From an uncultured Granulosicoccaceae bacterium (GTDB lineage Bacteria > Pseudomonadota > Gammaproteobacteria > Granulosicoccales > Granulosicoccaceae), in contig CALFCF010000028.1 in the NCBI GenBank assembly GCA_937951345.1, positions 1-41,737 of the forward strand: a DNA stretch of 41,737 nucleotides. Reading direction: 5' to 3'. Positions 1 through 8,404 of this stretch are shown here, one piece after another. The stretch's first letter is position 1. The number at the start of each line of letters is the position of its first letter. A program made the position numbers and the translations under genes. Under the pieces are notes generated by a model. That model saw only the letters and a list, made by a program, of their open reading frames with translations, was not told the origin of the DNA and did no database searches.

Positions 1-464
1 GTAATAGTGGTTATGGATTTGATGTTTTGATTGGAAGATAAAAAGATAGGTCGACTGCTTCACAAATGAGCCTGAGTTAGCTCTTTTTAGCGCGTAAAGC
101 TTAAGGAACTTCTGATTTATTGCCTGCGTTGCCAGGGCTGCGTTGAAATTCGGCTCAAAATGCTCATGTATTCGCATATACACTGCGCTTTTTCGCCAAA
201 TTTCGCCTTGCCCTGCCTGCCTCGCCTAATAAATCAGAGGTTCCTTAATCATCGATGTATCAGCATTCCTCGTTTTTAACCGAAATTAAATTGAAAAATA
301 CTGAACCGCTGGATGAATTATTTTTCAGAATGCAGGCGAAACTAATGGAACGTCGCTGCTAGCCATTTGGTTGTTTGGCTCTAAATAAAGTCCTATTTCA
401 CCAGGTATCGCAAGTTGCGATGTCTGCTGTATCCTATCTGAATCTTTCCAGCAGGACTCAGACA
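1..464. other. Left-edge non-coding region
   Basis: No convincing gene is seen before the amidohydrolase. The first 41 bases contain one open frame ending in TAA that could be the last dozen codons of a gene lying to the left, but this is too short to judge. Most of the region is taken by the palindromic element at 101-248. The remaining 200 bases ahead of the amidohydrolase are AT-rich and could hold its promoter, but no hexamer pair stands out. Confidence 0.5.
101..248. repeat. Long imperfect palindromic element, about 148 bp
   Basis: The ends are inverted copies: TTAAGGAACTTCTGATTTAT at the left pairs with ATAAATCAGAGGTTCCTTAA at the right with one mismatch. The inner parts also resemble each other in reverse complement, for example the stretch around CAGGGCTGCGTTGAAATT against AATTTCGCCTTGCCCTGC. 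The whole unit could fold into one long hairpin with its tip near 165-182. There is no open reading frame inside. The architecture fits a non-autonomous, REP- or MITE-like intergenic repeat. Whether it is dispersed in the genome cannot be told from this window. Confidence 0.7.
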
Positions 465-1868
465 ATGCTCCATGATTTACGGATTTCAGGTGCACGAGTG
501 GTGACCGCAGATGGCGTGTCTGAAATTGATATCGGGATAAAAGACGGACTGATATCTGAGCTATCCACTGATGTCGGTCAAGCAAAACGGACGCTGGATG
601 CATCGGGGTTGTACGCACTGCCCGGTGGTATTGACAGCCATGTGCATATCTCGCAGCCCTCGGGTCCGGGGGTTGTGATGGCAGATGATTTCAACAGTGC
701 AACCTTATCTGCACTACACGGAGGCAATACCACTGTGTTGCCTTTTTGTCTGTCAGAATCAGGGCAGAATCTGAGAGAGGCAGTGGATGCTTATCATGCA
801 AAGGCTCGTGGTAACTGTCATATCGATGTCAGTTTTCATCTGATCATCAATCAGGTTGATTCCCAAACGCTGGGGCAGCATCTGCCTGCATTGCTCGAAG
901 CCGGTCATACGTCTTTCAAGGTTTTTATGACGTATCCGGAGATGCGCTTAACAGACCGGGAGATACTTGACGTTATGGCGGTCGCCAAACGCCATGGTGC
1001 TATGGTGATGGTGCATGCAGAAAATGAGGATGCGATCGATTTTCTGCGTGATGAGGCCGAACACGAAGGGCGTATCGCGCCTTTGCATCATGCGACTACA
1101 CGTCCCATCCCTGTAGAACGAGAGGCAACTCATCGCGCTATCTCTTTAGCTGAAGTCGCTGGTGTTCCATTGACCATCGTGCATGTGTCGAATGGAGAGT
1201 CGCTCGAGGAAATTCGCCGTGCGCGTAACAGAGGCTCAGTTGTTCATGCCGAGACTTGTCCGCAGTACCTGACTCTGACGGCGCAGGATCTTGATCGTTC
1301 CGGGTTTGAGGGCGCCAAATACGTCTGTTCACCGCCACCAAGAGACTCTCAAAATCAGGATGCCTGCTGGGCAGGGTTGGAGCAGGGTGATTTCGAATTG
1401 TATTCGTCAGACCATTGCCCGTTTGTATACGATAGCAGTGAAGGCAAAAAGGCCGCGGGAGCTGAACGAACCTTCAGGCATATACCCAATGGAATCCCCG
1501 GTGTGGAGACACGCCTACCGATTTTATTCTCTGAAGGCGTTAATAAGGGCCGCATAGATATCGCTCGCTTTGCTGAGTTGACAGCAACTAATCATGCAAA
1601 GCTTTATGGACTGTATCCCCGCAAAGGCGTTATTGCTGTGGGCTCTGATGCTGATATCACACTATGGGATCCTGACAAAGAAACTACAATCAGTCAGTCG
1701 ATGCTGCATCACGGCTCTGACTACACGCCATGGGAAGGTTTTAGCGTTACAGGCTGGCCTGTCACTACATTGTTACGCGGCCGGTTGATGATTGATCAGG
1801 GTGAGTTAGTCGATGAGACCCGACCGGGACAGCATTTAGTCAGAGGTGTACCGGGGAATCCGGTATGA
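465..1868 (+). CDS. Dihydropyrimidinase/hydantoinase-type amidohydrolase
   Basis: This is a cyclic-amidase of the dihydroorotase/dihydropyrimidinase superfamily (467 aa). It is expected to hydrolyse a cyclic imide or amide ring such as a dihydropyrimidine or hydantoin in the cytoplasm, using a binuclear metal centre. The metal ligands are visible: His59-Val-His61 in GGIDSHVHIS, the probable carboxylated Lys152 in TSFKVFM, His184 in VHAENED, His240 in IVHVSN, and the Asp of SSDHCPF near the C-terminus. The length is normal for the family. The reading frame extends upstream to a TTG at 375, but the ATG at 465 is preferred because an AGGA lies 8 bases before it and family homology starts at the following MLHDLRISGA. 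A racemase-superfamily gene follows 27 bp downstream and probably shares the transcript. The exact substrate is not determined. Confidence 0.9.
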   Translation: MLHDLRISGARVVTADGVSEIDIGIKDGLISELSTDVGQAKRTLDASGLYALPGGIDSHVHISQPSGPGVVMADDFNSATLSALHGGNTTVLPFCLSESGQNLREAVDAYHAKARGNCHIDVSFHLIINQVDSQTLGQHLPALLEAGHTSFKVFMTYPEMRLTDREILDVMAVAKRHGAMVMVHAENEDAIDFLRDEAEHEGRIAPLHHATTRPIPVEREATHRAISLAEVAGVPLTIVHVSNGESLEEIRRARNRGSVVHAETCPQYLTLTAQDLDRSGFEGAKYVCSPPPRDSQNQDACWAGLEQGDFELYSSDHCPFVYDSSEGKKAAGAERTFRHIPNGIPGVETRLPILFSEGVNKGRIDIARFAELTATNHAKLYGLYPRKGVIAVGSDADITLWDPDKETTISQSMLHHGSDYTPWEGFSVTGWPVTTLLRGRLMIDQGELVDETRPGQHLVRGVPGNPV

Positions 1869-1895
1869 TTAATTTAAACTTTATCGGGGATATCA

Positions 1896-2627
1896 ATGAC
1901 TGAATCAAAACAACTCGGCATGCTAACGCCTTCGTCTAATACGGTGCTGGAGCCGGCGTTGGCGCTGATGCTGGAAGGCAACCGATCGGTTTCTGTCCAT
2001 TATTCGCGCTTTAGAGTGGTGGCTATAAATCTGGGTGATCAGGCAATGCAGCAGTTTGCCGATGACAACCTGTTGCAAGCCGCGGATTTGCTTGGTGATG
2101 CCAAGCTGGATGTTATTTGCTGGAACGGTACGTCGTCCGGTTGGCTGGGTTTTGATGCAGATGTACGATTGTGCGAATCGATTGAAAGCCGCACAGGAAT
2201 CAAGGCTTGTACGTCAGTGTTGGCCATGAATAGGGCGCTCGAGTTAACCGGCGCCAAGCGTATCGCTTTCGTTACACCCTATCTGGACGAAGTGCAACAA
2301 GCTATTATTCGTAATTATGAGGCCAACGGATATGAGGTCGTTGCTGAACGACACCTCCAGGATCCGGGGAATCATTCGTTTGCCCAATACTCAGAAGCAC
2401 AAATAACCGACTTATGTCGCGAAGTTGCTGAAGCGCAGCCGCAAGCCATTTGTATTTTTTGTACAAACTTTCGTGGTGCTGCTGTTGCACCGGTTATTGA
2501 GAAGGAATTGGGAATACCGGTTTACGATACGGTATCAACGGCGTTGTGGCAGTCATTGGTGGTCGCCGGTGGCGATACCCGATCAATTACAGGCTGGGGT
2601 TCTTTATTTGACCTTAAAGATGCTTAG
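1896..2627 (+). CDS. Asp/Glu racemase-superfamily enzyme, arylmalonate decarboxylase/maleate isomerase-like
   Basis: This 243-aa protein has the pseudo-two-fold fold signature of the Asp/Glu/hydantoin racemase superfamily, closest in style to maleate cis-trans isomerase and arylmalonate decarboxylase (N-terminal TPSSNTVLEP, residues 11-20). These enzymes act on a carboxylate alpha-carbon with one or two cysteines. At the first catalytic position the sequence reads WNGTSSGW, so Gly78 stands where maleate isomerase has cysteine. The second site, IFCTN, keeps Cys189. A single cysteine in the second half is the pattern known from arylmalonate decarboxylase. A GGGGA ribosome-binding site precedes the ATG. 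The gene sits 27 bp after the hydantoinase-like gene and overlaps the end of the convergent next gene by 4 bp. A true hydantoin racemase is less likely because the first cysteine is missing. Confidence 0.8.
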   Translation: MTESKQLGMLTPSSNTVLEPALALMLEGNRSVSVHYSRFRVVAINLGDQAMQQFADDNLLQAADLLGDAKLDVICWNGTSSGWLGFDADVRLCESIESRTGIKACTSVLAMNRALELTGAKRIAFVTPYLDEVQQAIIRNYEANGYEVVAERHLQDPGNHSFAQYSEAQITDLCREVAEAQPQAICIFCTNFRGAAVAPVIEKELGIPVYDTVSTALWQSLVVAGGDTRSITGWGSLFDLKDA

Positions 2628-3808
2628 CACTGATTTAGGGTATCCAATAAACTGTTGATCTCATCTTTTCTGTTGAGGCGGTCTAGCCATTCAACCGGAA
2701 TACCATTAGTGCCACCTATGCCGAAGTGTGCACCGAGAACAGCACCCAGTAAAATACTCCTGCCACAGTTATCACCACCGGCCCGAATATTATCCCGAAT
2801 ACCCTGTTCAAAAGAACGAGTTGTCGAGAGGTTGTACATGATACTCGGCATTGCGTATTCCAGCTGACAGGATAGCCCGTATTGCGCGGTAACTTCTGAT
2901 ACCGACAGCGCACTGTTTTCAAGTGCAGTATCGAGACGGCTCGCTACAGTACTGGAAACACCTTCCCGAAGGCTGACAATCACTGGCAGTGGCTCGCCGT
3001 TAATTGCCGCGACAAGTAAATTTGCGCTCAGTATTCCGTTTTCACAGGCAAAGTCGTTGTTGTTTGTTACCCTGATAGCGGATTCAACCTGTGCCATTAA
3101 TTGCTCAGTTGAAGACTTTTCCGGATCTTGTGTGACAATGACTGGTGGTAATTTAGAAAGCGCCGGAAGTTGGGTGTCGTCGGCGCCCGGGTAAGGCCTT
3201 ATCCGGTCACTTAATTGGTTGGCGATACTAACAGCGTAGTCGACCAGAATTTTCTCGTCGTGCGTTTTGCTTACGGATGCAGCGATTGATTCTTGCAGGT
3301 CATGAAAGGAATTAGTATCAGTAGAGTCTGCTGGTTCAGTCTTAATGCAATCAACGATTTGTTGCACGACCGCACGTTGTGCGGGTGGATCGCCGTTGAA
3401 TTTAACCGTTCGTGCAATCGATTGTATTTCGGCTTCAAGCCACGCGAGATAATTGAGGGTATCGCGTGTCGGGCGATCAATATAACCGGTATATTCCCCG
3501 CCGTAACCAAAATGGTGTTGGAATGCGTCTATATAGCCGGCCTTGCTGTAATGCCCGTTGTTGTCGGCAAGAGAGCGCAGCATGACAAGCATTTGTTCCC
3601 CGTATTGCGATTGATCACCAGCTAATTTGTCGGGATGGGCAAAATAGCCTTTAGTGCCATCAAAATCAGTCTTTGTGGGTTGGCGGAATTCCGGCTTGTC
3701 TGAGGCGATTGAAAGTATGCGCTCCTGATCGTATAGCCAATGCAAACCTAACGTGGCGGCATCCGCTACGAAGGCTCCCAAAATACAATTTCCGGCACGT
3801 TCATTCAT
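2624..3808 (-). CDS. ADP-ribosylglycohydrolase-fold protein with altered metal motif
   Basis: The 394-aa product matches the all-helical ADP-ribosyl-glycohydrolase (DraG/ARH, J1-crystallin) family. The N-terminal segment GAFVADAATLGLHWLYD (residues 11-27) corresponds to the family's first conserved helix, and GGDNCGRS at 344-351 corresponds to the C-terminal metal-binding stretch. In active DraG/ARH enzymes that stretch is GGDTDT. Here the second aspartate is Cys or Gly, so ordinary ADP-ribose hydrolysis is doubtful. The ATG at 3808 is chosen because AGGGA lies 8 bases upstream; a TTG seven codons earlier is in frame but has no such site. The gene converges on the racemase-like gene with a 4-bp overlap. 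Its true substrate is unknown. Confidence 0.8.
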   Translation of the reverse strand: MNERAGNCILGAFVADAATLGLHWLYDQERILSIASDKPEFRQPTKTDFDGTKGYFAHPDKLAGDQSQYGEQMLVMLRSLADNNGHYSKAGYIDAFQHHFGYGGEYTGYIDRPTRDTLNYLAWLEAEIQSIARTVKFNGDPPAQRAVVQQIVDCIKTEPADSTDTNSFHDLQESIAASVSKTHDEKILVDYAVSIANQLSDRIRPYPGADDTQLPALSKLPPVIVTQDPEKSSTEQLMAQVESAIRVTNNNDFACENGILSANLLVAAINGEPLPVIVSLREGVSSTVASRLDTALENSALSVSEVTAQYGLSCQLEYAMPSIMYNLSTTRSFEQGIRDNIRAGGDNCGRSILLGAVLGAHFGIGGTNGIPVEWLDRLNRKDEINSLLDTLNQC

Positions 3809-4437
3809 TGTCTGTATCCCTGTTTCCAAAGTCCTGGTAGTTGGCGCGTCGCTGTTGTCTATCAGAGGTGACAGATTGCGCGAATAAGCGAAGACAAGAA
3901 TAATTCATTCTCGAATAAAATGCCGTTGAGTTTATATGTCAGCCATACTACGGATGATCGGGAGTGGATGGCTGTTGGTGAAATTCAGAATAAACGGAAG
4001 GGTCACACGCAAGTTGCCCGTAGGTATTGGGTACCTGCACTCGTTAGTGCAATATTGTCACAGCGAGCAGTGTATATAGTTTTTACCCACAGCATACGGT
4101 ATACACATATCAGCCACGTTGATGTCAGCGATAGTAACTTGTAGATGAATCGAATTTAATCGGTGCGAATTTTAGCTGTGGAAACCCGATATTTCGCGTT
4201 ATTATGCCGTTAGCAAACCGGAATTTGTACCGCTTTTTGGAGTTTTTGGGGTTAACACGCTGAAAGAAGGTATCACATGCTTTTCAAACATACTGCAAAC
4301 AGGGTACAAATTAACCACTATGAACTGACAATATTCTTACGAGTTTCGATGTAAAAATTGTCGAAGCTATTCAGTCGTGTTTGCAATTTACCCTGACAGG
4401 TAAGACAACTGTTTTATACAAATACTAATTCCAGTCA
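3809..4437. other. Non-coding gap, about 630 bp
   Basis: No supported gene was found. A 74-codon frame at 3920-4144 has no ribosome-binding site and no recognisable domain. One 10-bp inverted pair, AATTTGTACC near 4222 and GGTACAAATT near 4301, is separated by about 70 bases; its meaning is unknown. The region could hold the promoter of the leftward ADP-ribosylglycohydrolase-like gene and that of the small membrane protein to the right. Confidence 0.4.
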
Positions 4438-4746
4438 GTGTTTGATAGTTTTTTAAAGCGTTTCTTTGTGGCGTCTGCGATATGGGTCGTTTTCTGGCCC
4501 CTGTTCTGGTTTATCCGGATTGGCGATATCCTAGGACCTAAAGCGTGGTTTTGGATCGTAGGTGAACTGAGCTACCCGTTCGCCGCCGTCGCTTATTTCG
4601 TCATTGATAGCCTCTGCCAACAATTTAAATTCAAGCCGTGGTTAATCTTTGTCGTCGCAGTCCTGGTTGTCGCTTCGGCTATGCCATGGTTTTATATGAA
4701 ATATGGTTTTGCCTGGGGCGTCACGATAGAAGCAAGGTATTTATAG
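4438..4746 (+). CDS. Small hypothetical membrane protein
   Basis: This 102-aa frame starts with GTG and encodes a strongly hydrophobic protein with about three predicted membrane segments: residues 8-27, rich in Trp and Phe; about 36-58; and about 68-88. The amino-acid composition is typical of an inner-membrane protein rather than of a random frame, which is the main reason to accept it. No domain is recognised and no clear ribosome-binding site precedes the GTG, so the start may be wrong. It stands alone between two long non-coding stretches. Confidence 0.5.
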   Translation: MFDSFLKRFFVASAIWVVFWPLFWFIRIGDILGPKAWFWIVGELSYPFAAVAYFVIDSLCQQFKFKPWLIFVVAVLVVASAMPWFYMKYGFAWGVTIEARYL

Positions 4747-4934
4747 TTTGAAATGGACTCTGGTCGTCACGTATCTACGTTCTGCGGGGCTGGTTTTACC
4801 AAACGCGACTCGTTGTCAACTGAGGCTGTGCCGGACAAAGCGATTTATCGTCAAGTATCAATGCTCCAACGACGTCTTGTTTGTCGCTGGAGCATAGCAG
4901 TAGCCGTCTTTTTTACCCCGGTCGATCGTGCTAA

Positions 4935-5240
4935 CTAAGGCTGCAAAGATGAGAAATACGCTGCCAGATTGTCTATGTCGGTATCACTGAGCCCTTCGGC
5001 CATGCCGTACATTATTACAGCTTGTCCGCCGGTACGCGATTTGTTGCGAAAGTTAATCAACTGACGTTTCAGATATTCCAAATCCTGACCGGCCAGACTG
5101 GGGAATCCCGGGGCGACAGACTTGCCGTTCATTCCATGGCAACCTGCACAAACGGTAGCTCCTGCTTTACCTATATCAATATCGCCTGCTAAAGTCGGGA
5201 GTGATACAAGTAGCGTCAGAGCGATGAATATATATTTCAT
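4935..5240 (-). CDS. Periplasmic c-type cytochrome (class I, c553-like)
   Basis: The product is a small electron carrier of 101 aa. A signal peptide spans roughly residues 1-18 (MKYIFIALTLLVSLPTLA), and a single haem-attachment motif CAGCH follows at residues 31-35. The segment MNGKSVAPGFPSLAGQ is typical of the c553/c4-type small cytochromes, and a Met within the later VIMYGMAEGLS stretch is the likely distal haem ligand. The in-frame extension to 5291 is rejected because it would bury the signal peptide. The protein is monocistronic in this window. Its redox partners cannot be inferred from its neighbours. Confidence 0.88.
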   Translation of the reverse strand: MKYIFIALTLLVSLPTLAGDIDIGKAGATVCAGCHGMNGKSVAPGFPSLAGQDLEYLKRQLINFRNKSRTGGQAVIMYGMAEGLSDTDIDNLAAYFSSLQP

Positions 5241-5359
5241 GTGTTTTCGCCATTTTTGATGATGTGCCAATAGGCAGCAAAAACCGTGCACCTAGCCTGC
5301 TCCGGATGTTGTACATGTCCAGGACATAGCACATAACACGGAAGACAATTAATACATTC

Positions 5360-5388
5360 TTGTGTAAGTATTCTTTTTTGAATAATTC
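5360..5388 (+). promoter_or_regulatory. Possible sigma70 promoter for the GNAT gene
   Basis: TTGTGT at 5360-5365 and TAATTC at 5383-5388 are separated by exactly 17 bases and lie 19 bp ahead of the ATG at 5407. The match to the TTGACA/TATAAT consensus is only partial, so this is a tentative call. Confidence 0.3.
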
Positions 5389-5406
5389 CGTTGGGCATCG
5401 TGTCCT

Positions 5407-5874
5407 ATGTCAAACAGTCCTTTAACGATCAGACCGGCAACAAAAGAAGATGTTGATACTGTCGTCAGACTGATCAATGCGGGCGGACCGGACGGCAGGC
5501 AACGCCGGAATCTACCGGACATATTGCCTGCAGGATTCCACGAGGCGTTTCAAACCATAGATTCAGACGTCAATCAGCATTTGCTGATAGCTGAACTGGA
5601 CGGACAAATTGTAGGCACCTTCCAGATAGCCTATTTGACTTATTTATCTGGCGAAAATCGCCCGGACGCGCAGATCGAGGCGATCCATGTCAAGGCTGAA
5701 TACCGGGGCAAAGGTATCGGTACTGAGATGTTGCGGTGGGTTATCGAAGAATCCAAGAAGCGACATTGTCGTCGCATTCAGCTAACTAGCGACAAGCTAC
5801 GGACAGAAGCTCATGATTTCTACCGACGGATGGGTTTCTGTATCAGTCATGAAGGTATGAAGCTTTATCTGTAG
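5407..5874 (+). CDS. GNAT-family N-acetyltransferase
   Basis: This is a 155-aa single-domain acetyltransferase that would transfer an acetyl group from acetyl-CoA to an unknown amine. The N-terminus LTIRPATKEDVDTVVRLI is the usual first strand and helix. The acetyl-CoA pyrophosphate loop is RGKGIGT at residues 100-106, preceded by the motif A strand IEAIHVK. The ending DFYRRMGFCIS is the characteristic motif B. The length is normal. The gene is isolated, divergent from the cytochrome gene with a 166-bp gap that could hold both promoters. The substrate is not predictable from the sequence. Confidence 0.88.
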   Translation: MSNSPLTIRPATKEDVDTVVRLINAGGPDGRQRRNLPDILPAGFHEAFQTIDSDVNQHLLIAELDGQIVGTFQIAYLTYLSGENRPDAQIEAIHVKAEYRGKGIGTEMLRWVIEESKKRHCRRIQLTSDKLRTEAHDFYRRMGFCISHEGMKLYL

Positions 5875-6482
5875 CCTTGTCCGGCCACTCCTGTCCCATG
5901 CTGACAGACTGACTGTACAGTAAAAATAGTCAGAGAAGGTGCTCGGTAACAGCGTCCGAATTGCATTTGCTGAGCTGATTAGGAGTATCTGGATACGGAG
6001 TTACTGGATACAAAGCGAATGATGTTATTTGTAATGTTGAGATATGCAACTTTCCGCTATGCGCTTTGTCTTAACTCTAATCTGCGCGCATGCGTGTCGA
6101 TGCTGCCTGTTAATGCGTACTAGCTTGCTTATTAGCTACTGTGTTACTGGCTACTGTGTTTTGCCGAATCGGAAAACCCATACCAATCTGTACTGCCTTG
6201 CACTGCGCTACCAGTTACTACGCTAACTGTTCGGGCCGAACATCCAGTACATTACAGTGGGATTGATCTTTTTACGTTTGCTGGTTCTTTGTTGATGACT
6301 CGACTACTGCAGACTATTGCAGTAAGCAACGTTGCAGTGAACATCGTGCGATTGCCGGAGTTAAGCGGGAACTGCATTGTCTGCTGGTTCTTCCGGTATC
6401 GATCTGATCTTGGATAAACTGTTGTACCACCTTCTCAAAAATTTCTACTCAGCTTAAGTTGAATATTAAGGAGTTCTTTAAA
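5875..6482. other. Non-coding gap, about 600 bp, with short repeats
   Basis: A 60-codon frame at 6044-6226 has no ribosome-binding site or domain and is not accepted. The region contains short direct repeats, such as two copies of GCTACTGTGTT near 6136 and 6152, and two of CTGGATAC near 5990-6010, giving it a low-complexity look. The last bases carry the AAGGAG ribosome-binding site of the next gene at 6468-6473. Confidence 0.4.
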
Positions 6483-7445
6483 ATGAATACAACTCGCCGC
6501 CAGTTTCTAGCTTCAAGTGCCGGTGTTGCTGCGCTTGGTCTGACCGGTAATCTAGCGTTTCTACCGTCTGCGCAAGCAGCTGACCTGCGTAAAAAGGGTC
6601 ACTATAGCTACAAGATCGGTGATATAGAAGTAATCTCAATTTACGATGGCGTTTGGCAAAATCCAGGCTTTGGTGCTATTGCTAAAGGCGTTGCTGAAGA
6701 TGACGTCAAAGCCGCGCTTACAAAAGCAGGTCAAACTACCGAGTACATTCCAATAGAGTTTGCTTTCACGGTTATAAAAAGTGCGGGAAAAACTATACTG
6801 CTTGACGGTGGTACCGGCGCTCAGCTGGCGCCAACAGCAGGCCTTGCCGCCAAAGGCGGATTGGCAGCGGCCGGTATTACACCGGATATGGTCGATACCG
6901 TTATCGTGAGTCATATGCATCCGGATCATATTTTCGGTCTGATGGAAAAAGAAACAAACGCGCAGGTCTATCCAAATGCCGAAATTATGGTAAACGAGAC
7001 CGAGTACAACTTCTGGACAGATCCTGCCATTATTCCAAAGCTGCCTGAGCGTCGTCAGGGGCTGGCTAAACGAATTCAGGCAACTTTCCCTAACTGGAAA
7101 AATGTCACGCTGTTTAACGGAGACAAAGAGCTGGTACCCGGCGTTAATTCGGTTGAGAGTTTTGGTCATGCACCCGGGCATACCAGTATCCGTATCAGTT
7201 CAAACGGGGACGATGTAACCTTGATCGGTGACGCTATTATTGTTCCGGCGTTGTTTCTGGCCAACCTTGATTGGCAGCTTGCGTTTGATGCTGATAAGGA
7301 TCAGGCAACGGCAACACGCAAGGCTATCGTCGAACAGGCTATTGCTGACAACATGATGATTGGTGGCTATCACTTTGGTTTTCCGAATGCCGGCAAGATT
7401 GAGAAAGACGGTAACAGTCACGTTTTTGTCCCTGCCGTAGTGTAA
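6483..7445 (+). CDS. Tat-exported metallo-beta-lactamase-fold hydrolase
   Basis: The 320-aa product is a zinc-type hydrolase with the metallo-beta-lactamase fold, probably periplasmic. The N-terminus TTRRQFLASSAGVAALGL is a twin-arginine signal, and cleavage is likely after SAQA near residue 32. The mature part carries the hallmark HMHPDHIFG, giving His144, His146, Asp148 and His149. Further ligands follow in GHAPGHTS and LIGDAII. Overall it resembles the AHL-lactonase-like MBL branch (PF00753), but its substrate is unknown. The ATG at 6483 is chosen over an in-frame TTG at 6459 because AAGGAG lies 9 bases upstream of the ATG and the twin-arginine motif starts there. It is transcribed alone and ends at a strong terminator. 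Confidence 0.9.
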   Translation: MNTTRRQFLASSAGVAALGLTGNLAFLPSAQAADLRKKGHYSYKIGDIEVISIYDGVWQNPGFGAIAKGVAEDDVKAALTKAGQTTEYIPIEFAFTVIKSAGKTILLDGGTGAQLAPTAGLAAKGGLAAAGITPDMVDTVIVSHMHPDHIFGLMEKETNAQVYPNAEIMVNETEYNFWTDPAIIPKLPERRQGLAKRIQATFPNWKNVTLFNGDKELVPGVNSVESFGHAPGHTSIRISSNGDDVTLIGDAIIVPALFLANLDWQLAFDADKDQATATRKAIVEQAIADNMMIGGYHFGFPNAGKIEKDGNSHVFVPAVV

Positions 7446-7525
7446 TAACCCCGGTAATTGCATCGACTCGGATTTAGCAGCACGTGTCGCCAGACAAGTT
7501 GCTATAGCATATTGCTTTGTGAACC

Positions 7526-7557
7526 AAAGGCGCTGAGTGTTATTTCAGCGCCTTTTT
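7526..7557 (+). terminator. Rho-independent terminator of the MBL-fold gene
   Basis: AAAGGCGCTGA pairs with TCAGCGCCTTT across an 8-base loop (GTGTTATT), and the 3' arm runs into a T tract (CCTTTTTC). It lies 80 bp past the MBL-fold stop codon. The A-rich left flank means it could also end transcription from the other strand. Confidence 0.88.
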
Positions 7558-7742
7558 CTATTGCTTTTGTAATCCCTGTTGCAGCTCAATTTATTTGAAG
7601 TCAGGTTAAGCTTCGGCAACTCTCACTCGAGAGATGTATTATTTTGCAAAGCTCCTTGTTCAATATGTCGATCGATAGATTTAATTCATCAGCTTTTCTG
7701 CCGTAAGTTACATAACTAAAGCAGTATTAGTGATGTGTCCAT

Positions 7743-8333
7743 ATGATGTGCCGTTTTTTGTGTATACGTTTTTCTCGCCTTTCTCTTGTATCGATCCTGA
7801 CTGTTTTATTCCTGGCCGCCTGTAGTGAAGCGACGTTGGGCAGTAAGTCATTAACTGAATCATTGCCAGCAACGACTATTGCGGGTGCTCCTGTACCTGT
7901 TCCAATGACAGGGGATATAGAGATACCGTTGAGTTCCGATGCAGATTCAGTGTCAGACGGTACGCAGTTCGTTACGTCTGTAAATCTGCGTAATTTGACG
8001 CTGAATATTCTGGATCAGTCAGAGCAGCAAGCTGATGAAGACGGTGCAATGGATGATTTTGACTTCCTCTCGGGTATGGACGTGTTTATGACTGCGCGTT
8101 TTGGTGGTCAGGACAGGCAGGTTCTGGTGGCGAGTCTACCGGAGGGTGATCCTCAGATCGGTAGCGGCACTCGCTCCTTAGCGCTGACGGTTGAAGACGT
8201 AGACGTGCTGGACTACCTGGAAGCGCCGTCTGGTTTTGGTCTTCGGGTGCGCGGGCAAGGTACAACACCACCGGATAATGTTGTCTTTGGTGGTCAAGCA
8301 AGATTTCGCGTGGGACTTGGTCTGCGTTTTTAA
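7743..8333 (+). CDS. Lipoprotein of an unrecognised family (paralogue A)
   Basis: The 196-aa product has a lipoprotein signal peptide with lipobox LAAC near residues 25-28, so it should be lipid-anchored at the envelope. No known domain is recognised. Its mature part aligns along its whole length with the product of the gene at 14643-15218. Shared blocks are SLPATTIAG/QLPLVTIPG, LRNL.L.ILD, DGA.D.FDFL.G, LP.GDPQ, RSL.LT...DVLD.L, and the C-terminal ARFRVGLG. The C-terminus ends four residues after that block. The DGAMDDFDFLSGMD stretch is acidic and could bind a cation, but that is a guess. Two adjacent ATG codons at 7743 and 7746 can serve as start; there is no clear ribosome-binding site. 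The gene stands alone. Confidence 0.8.
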   Translation: MMCRFLCIRFSRLSLVSILTVLFLAACSEATLGSKSLTESLPATTIAGAPVPVPMTGDIEIPLSSDADSVSDGTQFVTSVNLRNLTLNILDQSEQQADEDGAMDDFDFLSGMDVFMTARFGGQDRQVLVASLPEGDPQIGSGTRSLALTVEDVDVLDYLEAPSGFGLRVRGQGTTPPDNVVFGGQARFRVGLGLRF

Positions 8334-8404
8334 GTCGTTCGTAGGTCGACTTACAGCGTTATTTTTTGTAGCCAAAATTCTGGTCGTTAGACCACCCCAA
8401 GGCG

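Noticed and set aside
1-41. Possible last codons of a gene from the left
   Set aside because: Only about twelve codons are visible and nothing identifies them.
68-88. Terminator-like GAGC/GCTC stem with a T run
   Set aside because: The stem is only four base pairs and cannot be extended.
375-464. Longer TTG start for the hydantoinase-like gene
   Set aside because: The extra 30 residues show no family similarity, and a better ribosome-binding site precedes ATG 465.
1896-2627. Hydantoin racemase assignment
   Set aside because: The first catalytic cysteine is replaced by glycine, unlike known hydantoin racemases.
3920-4144. 74-codon frame
   Set aside because: It has no ribosome-binding site, no domain, and a composition like non-coding DNA.
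4753-4938. 61-codon frame
   Set aside because: It has no supporting signal and fills the gap to the convergent cytochrome gene by chance.
6044-6226. 60-codon Cys- and Leu-rich frame
   Set aside because: It lies in a region of short repeats, with no ribosome-binding site or recognisable features.
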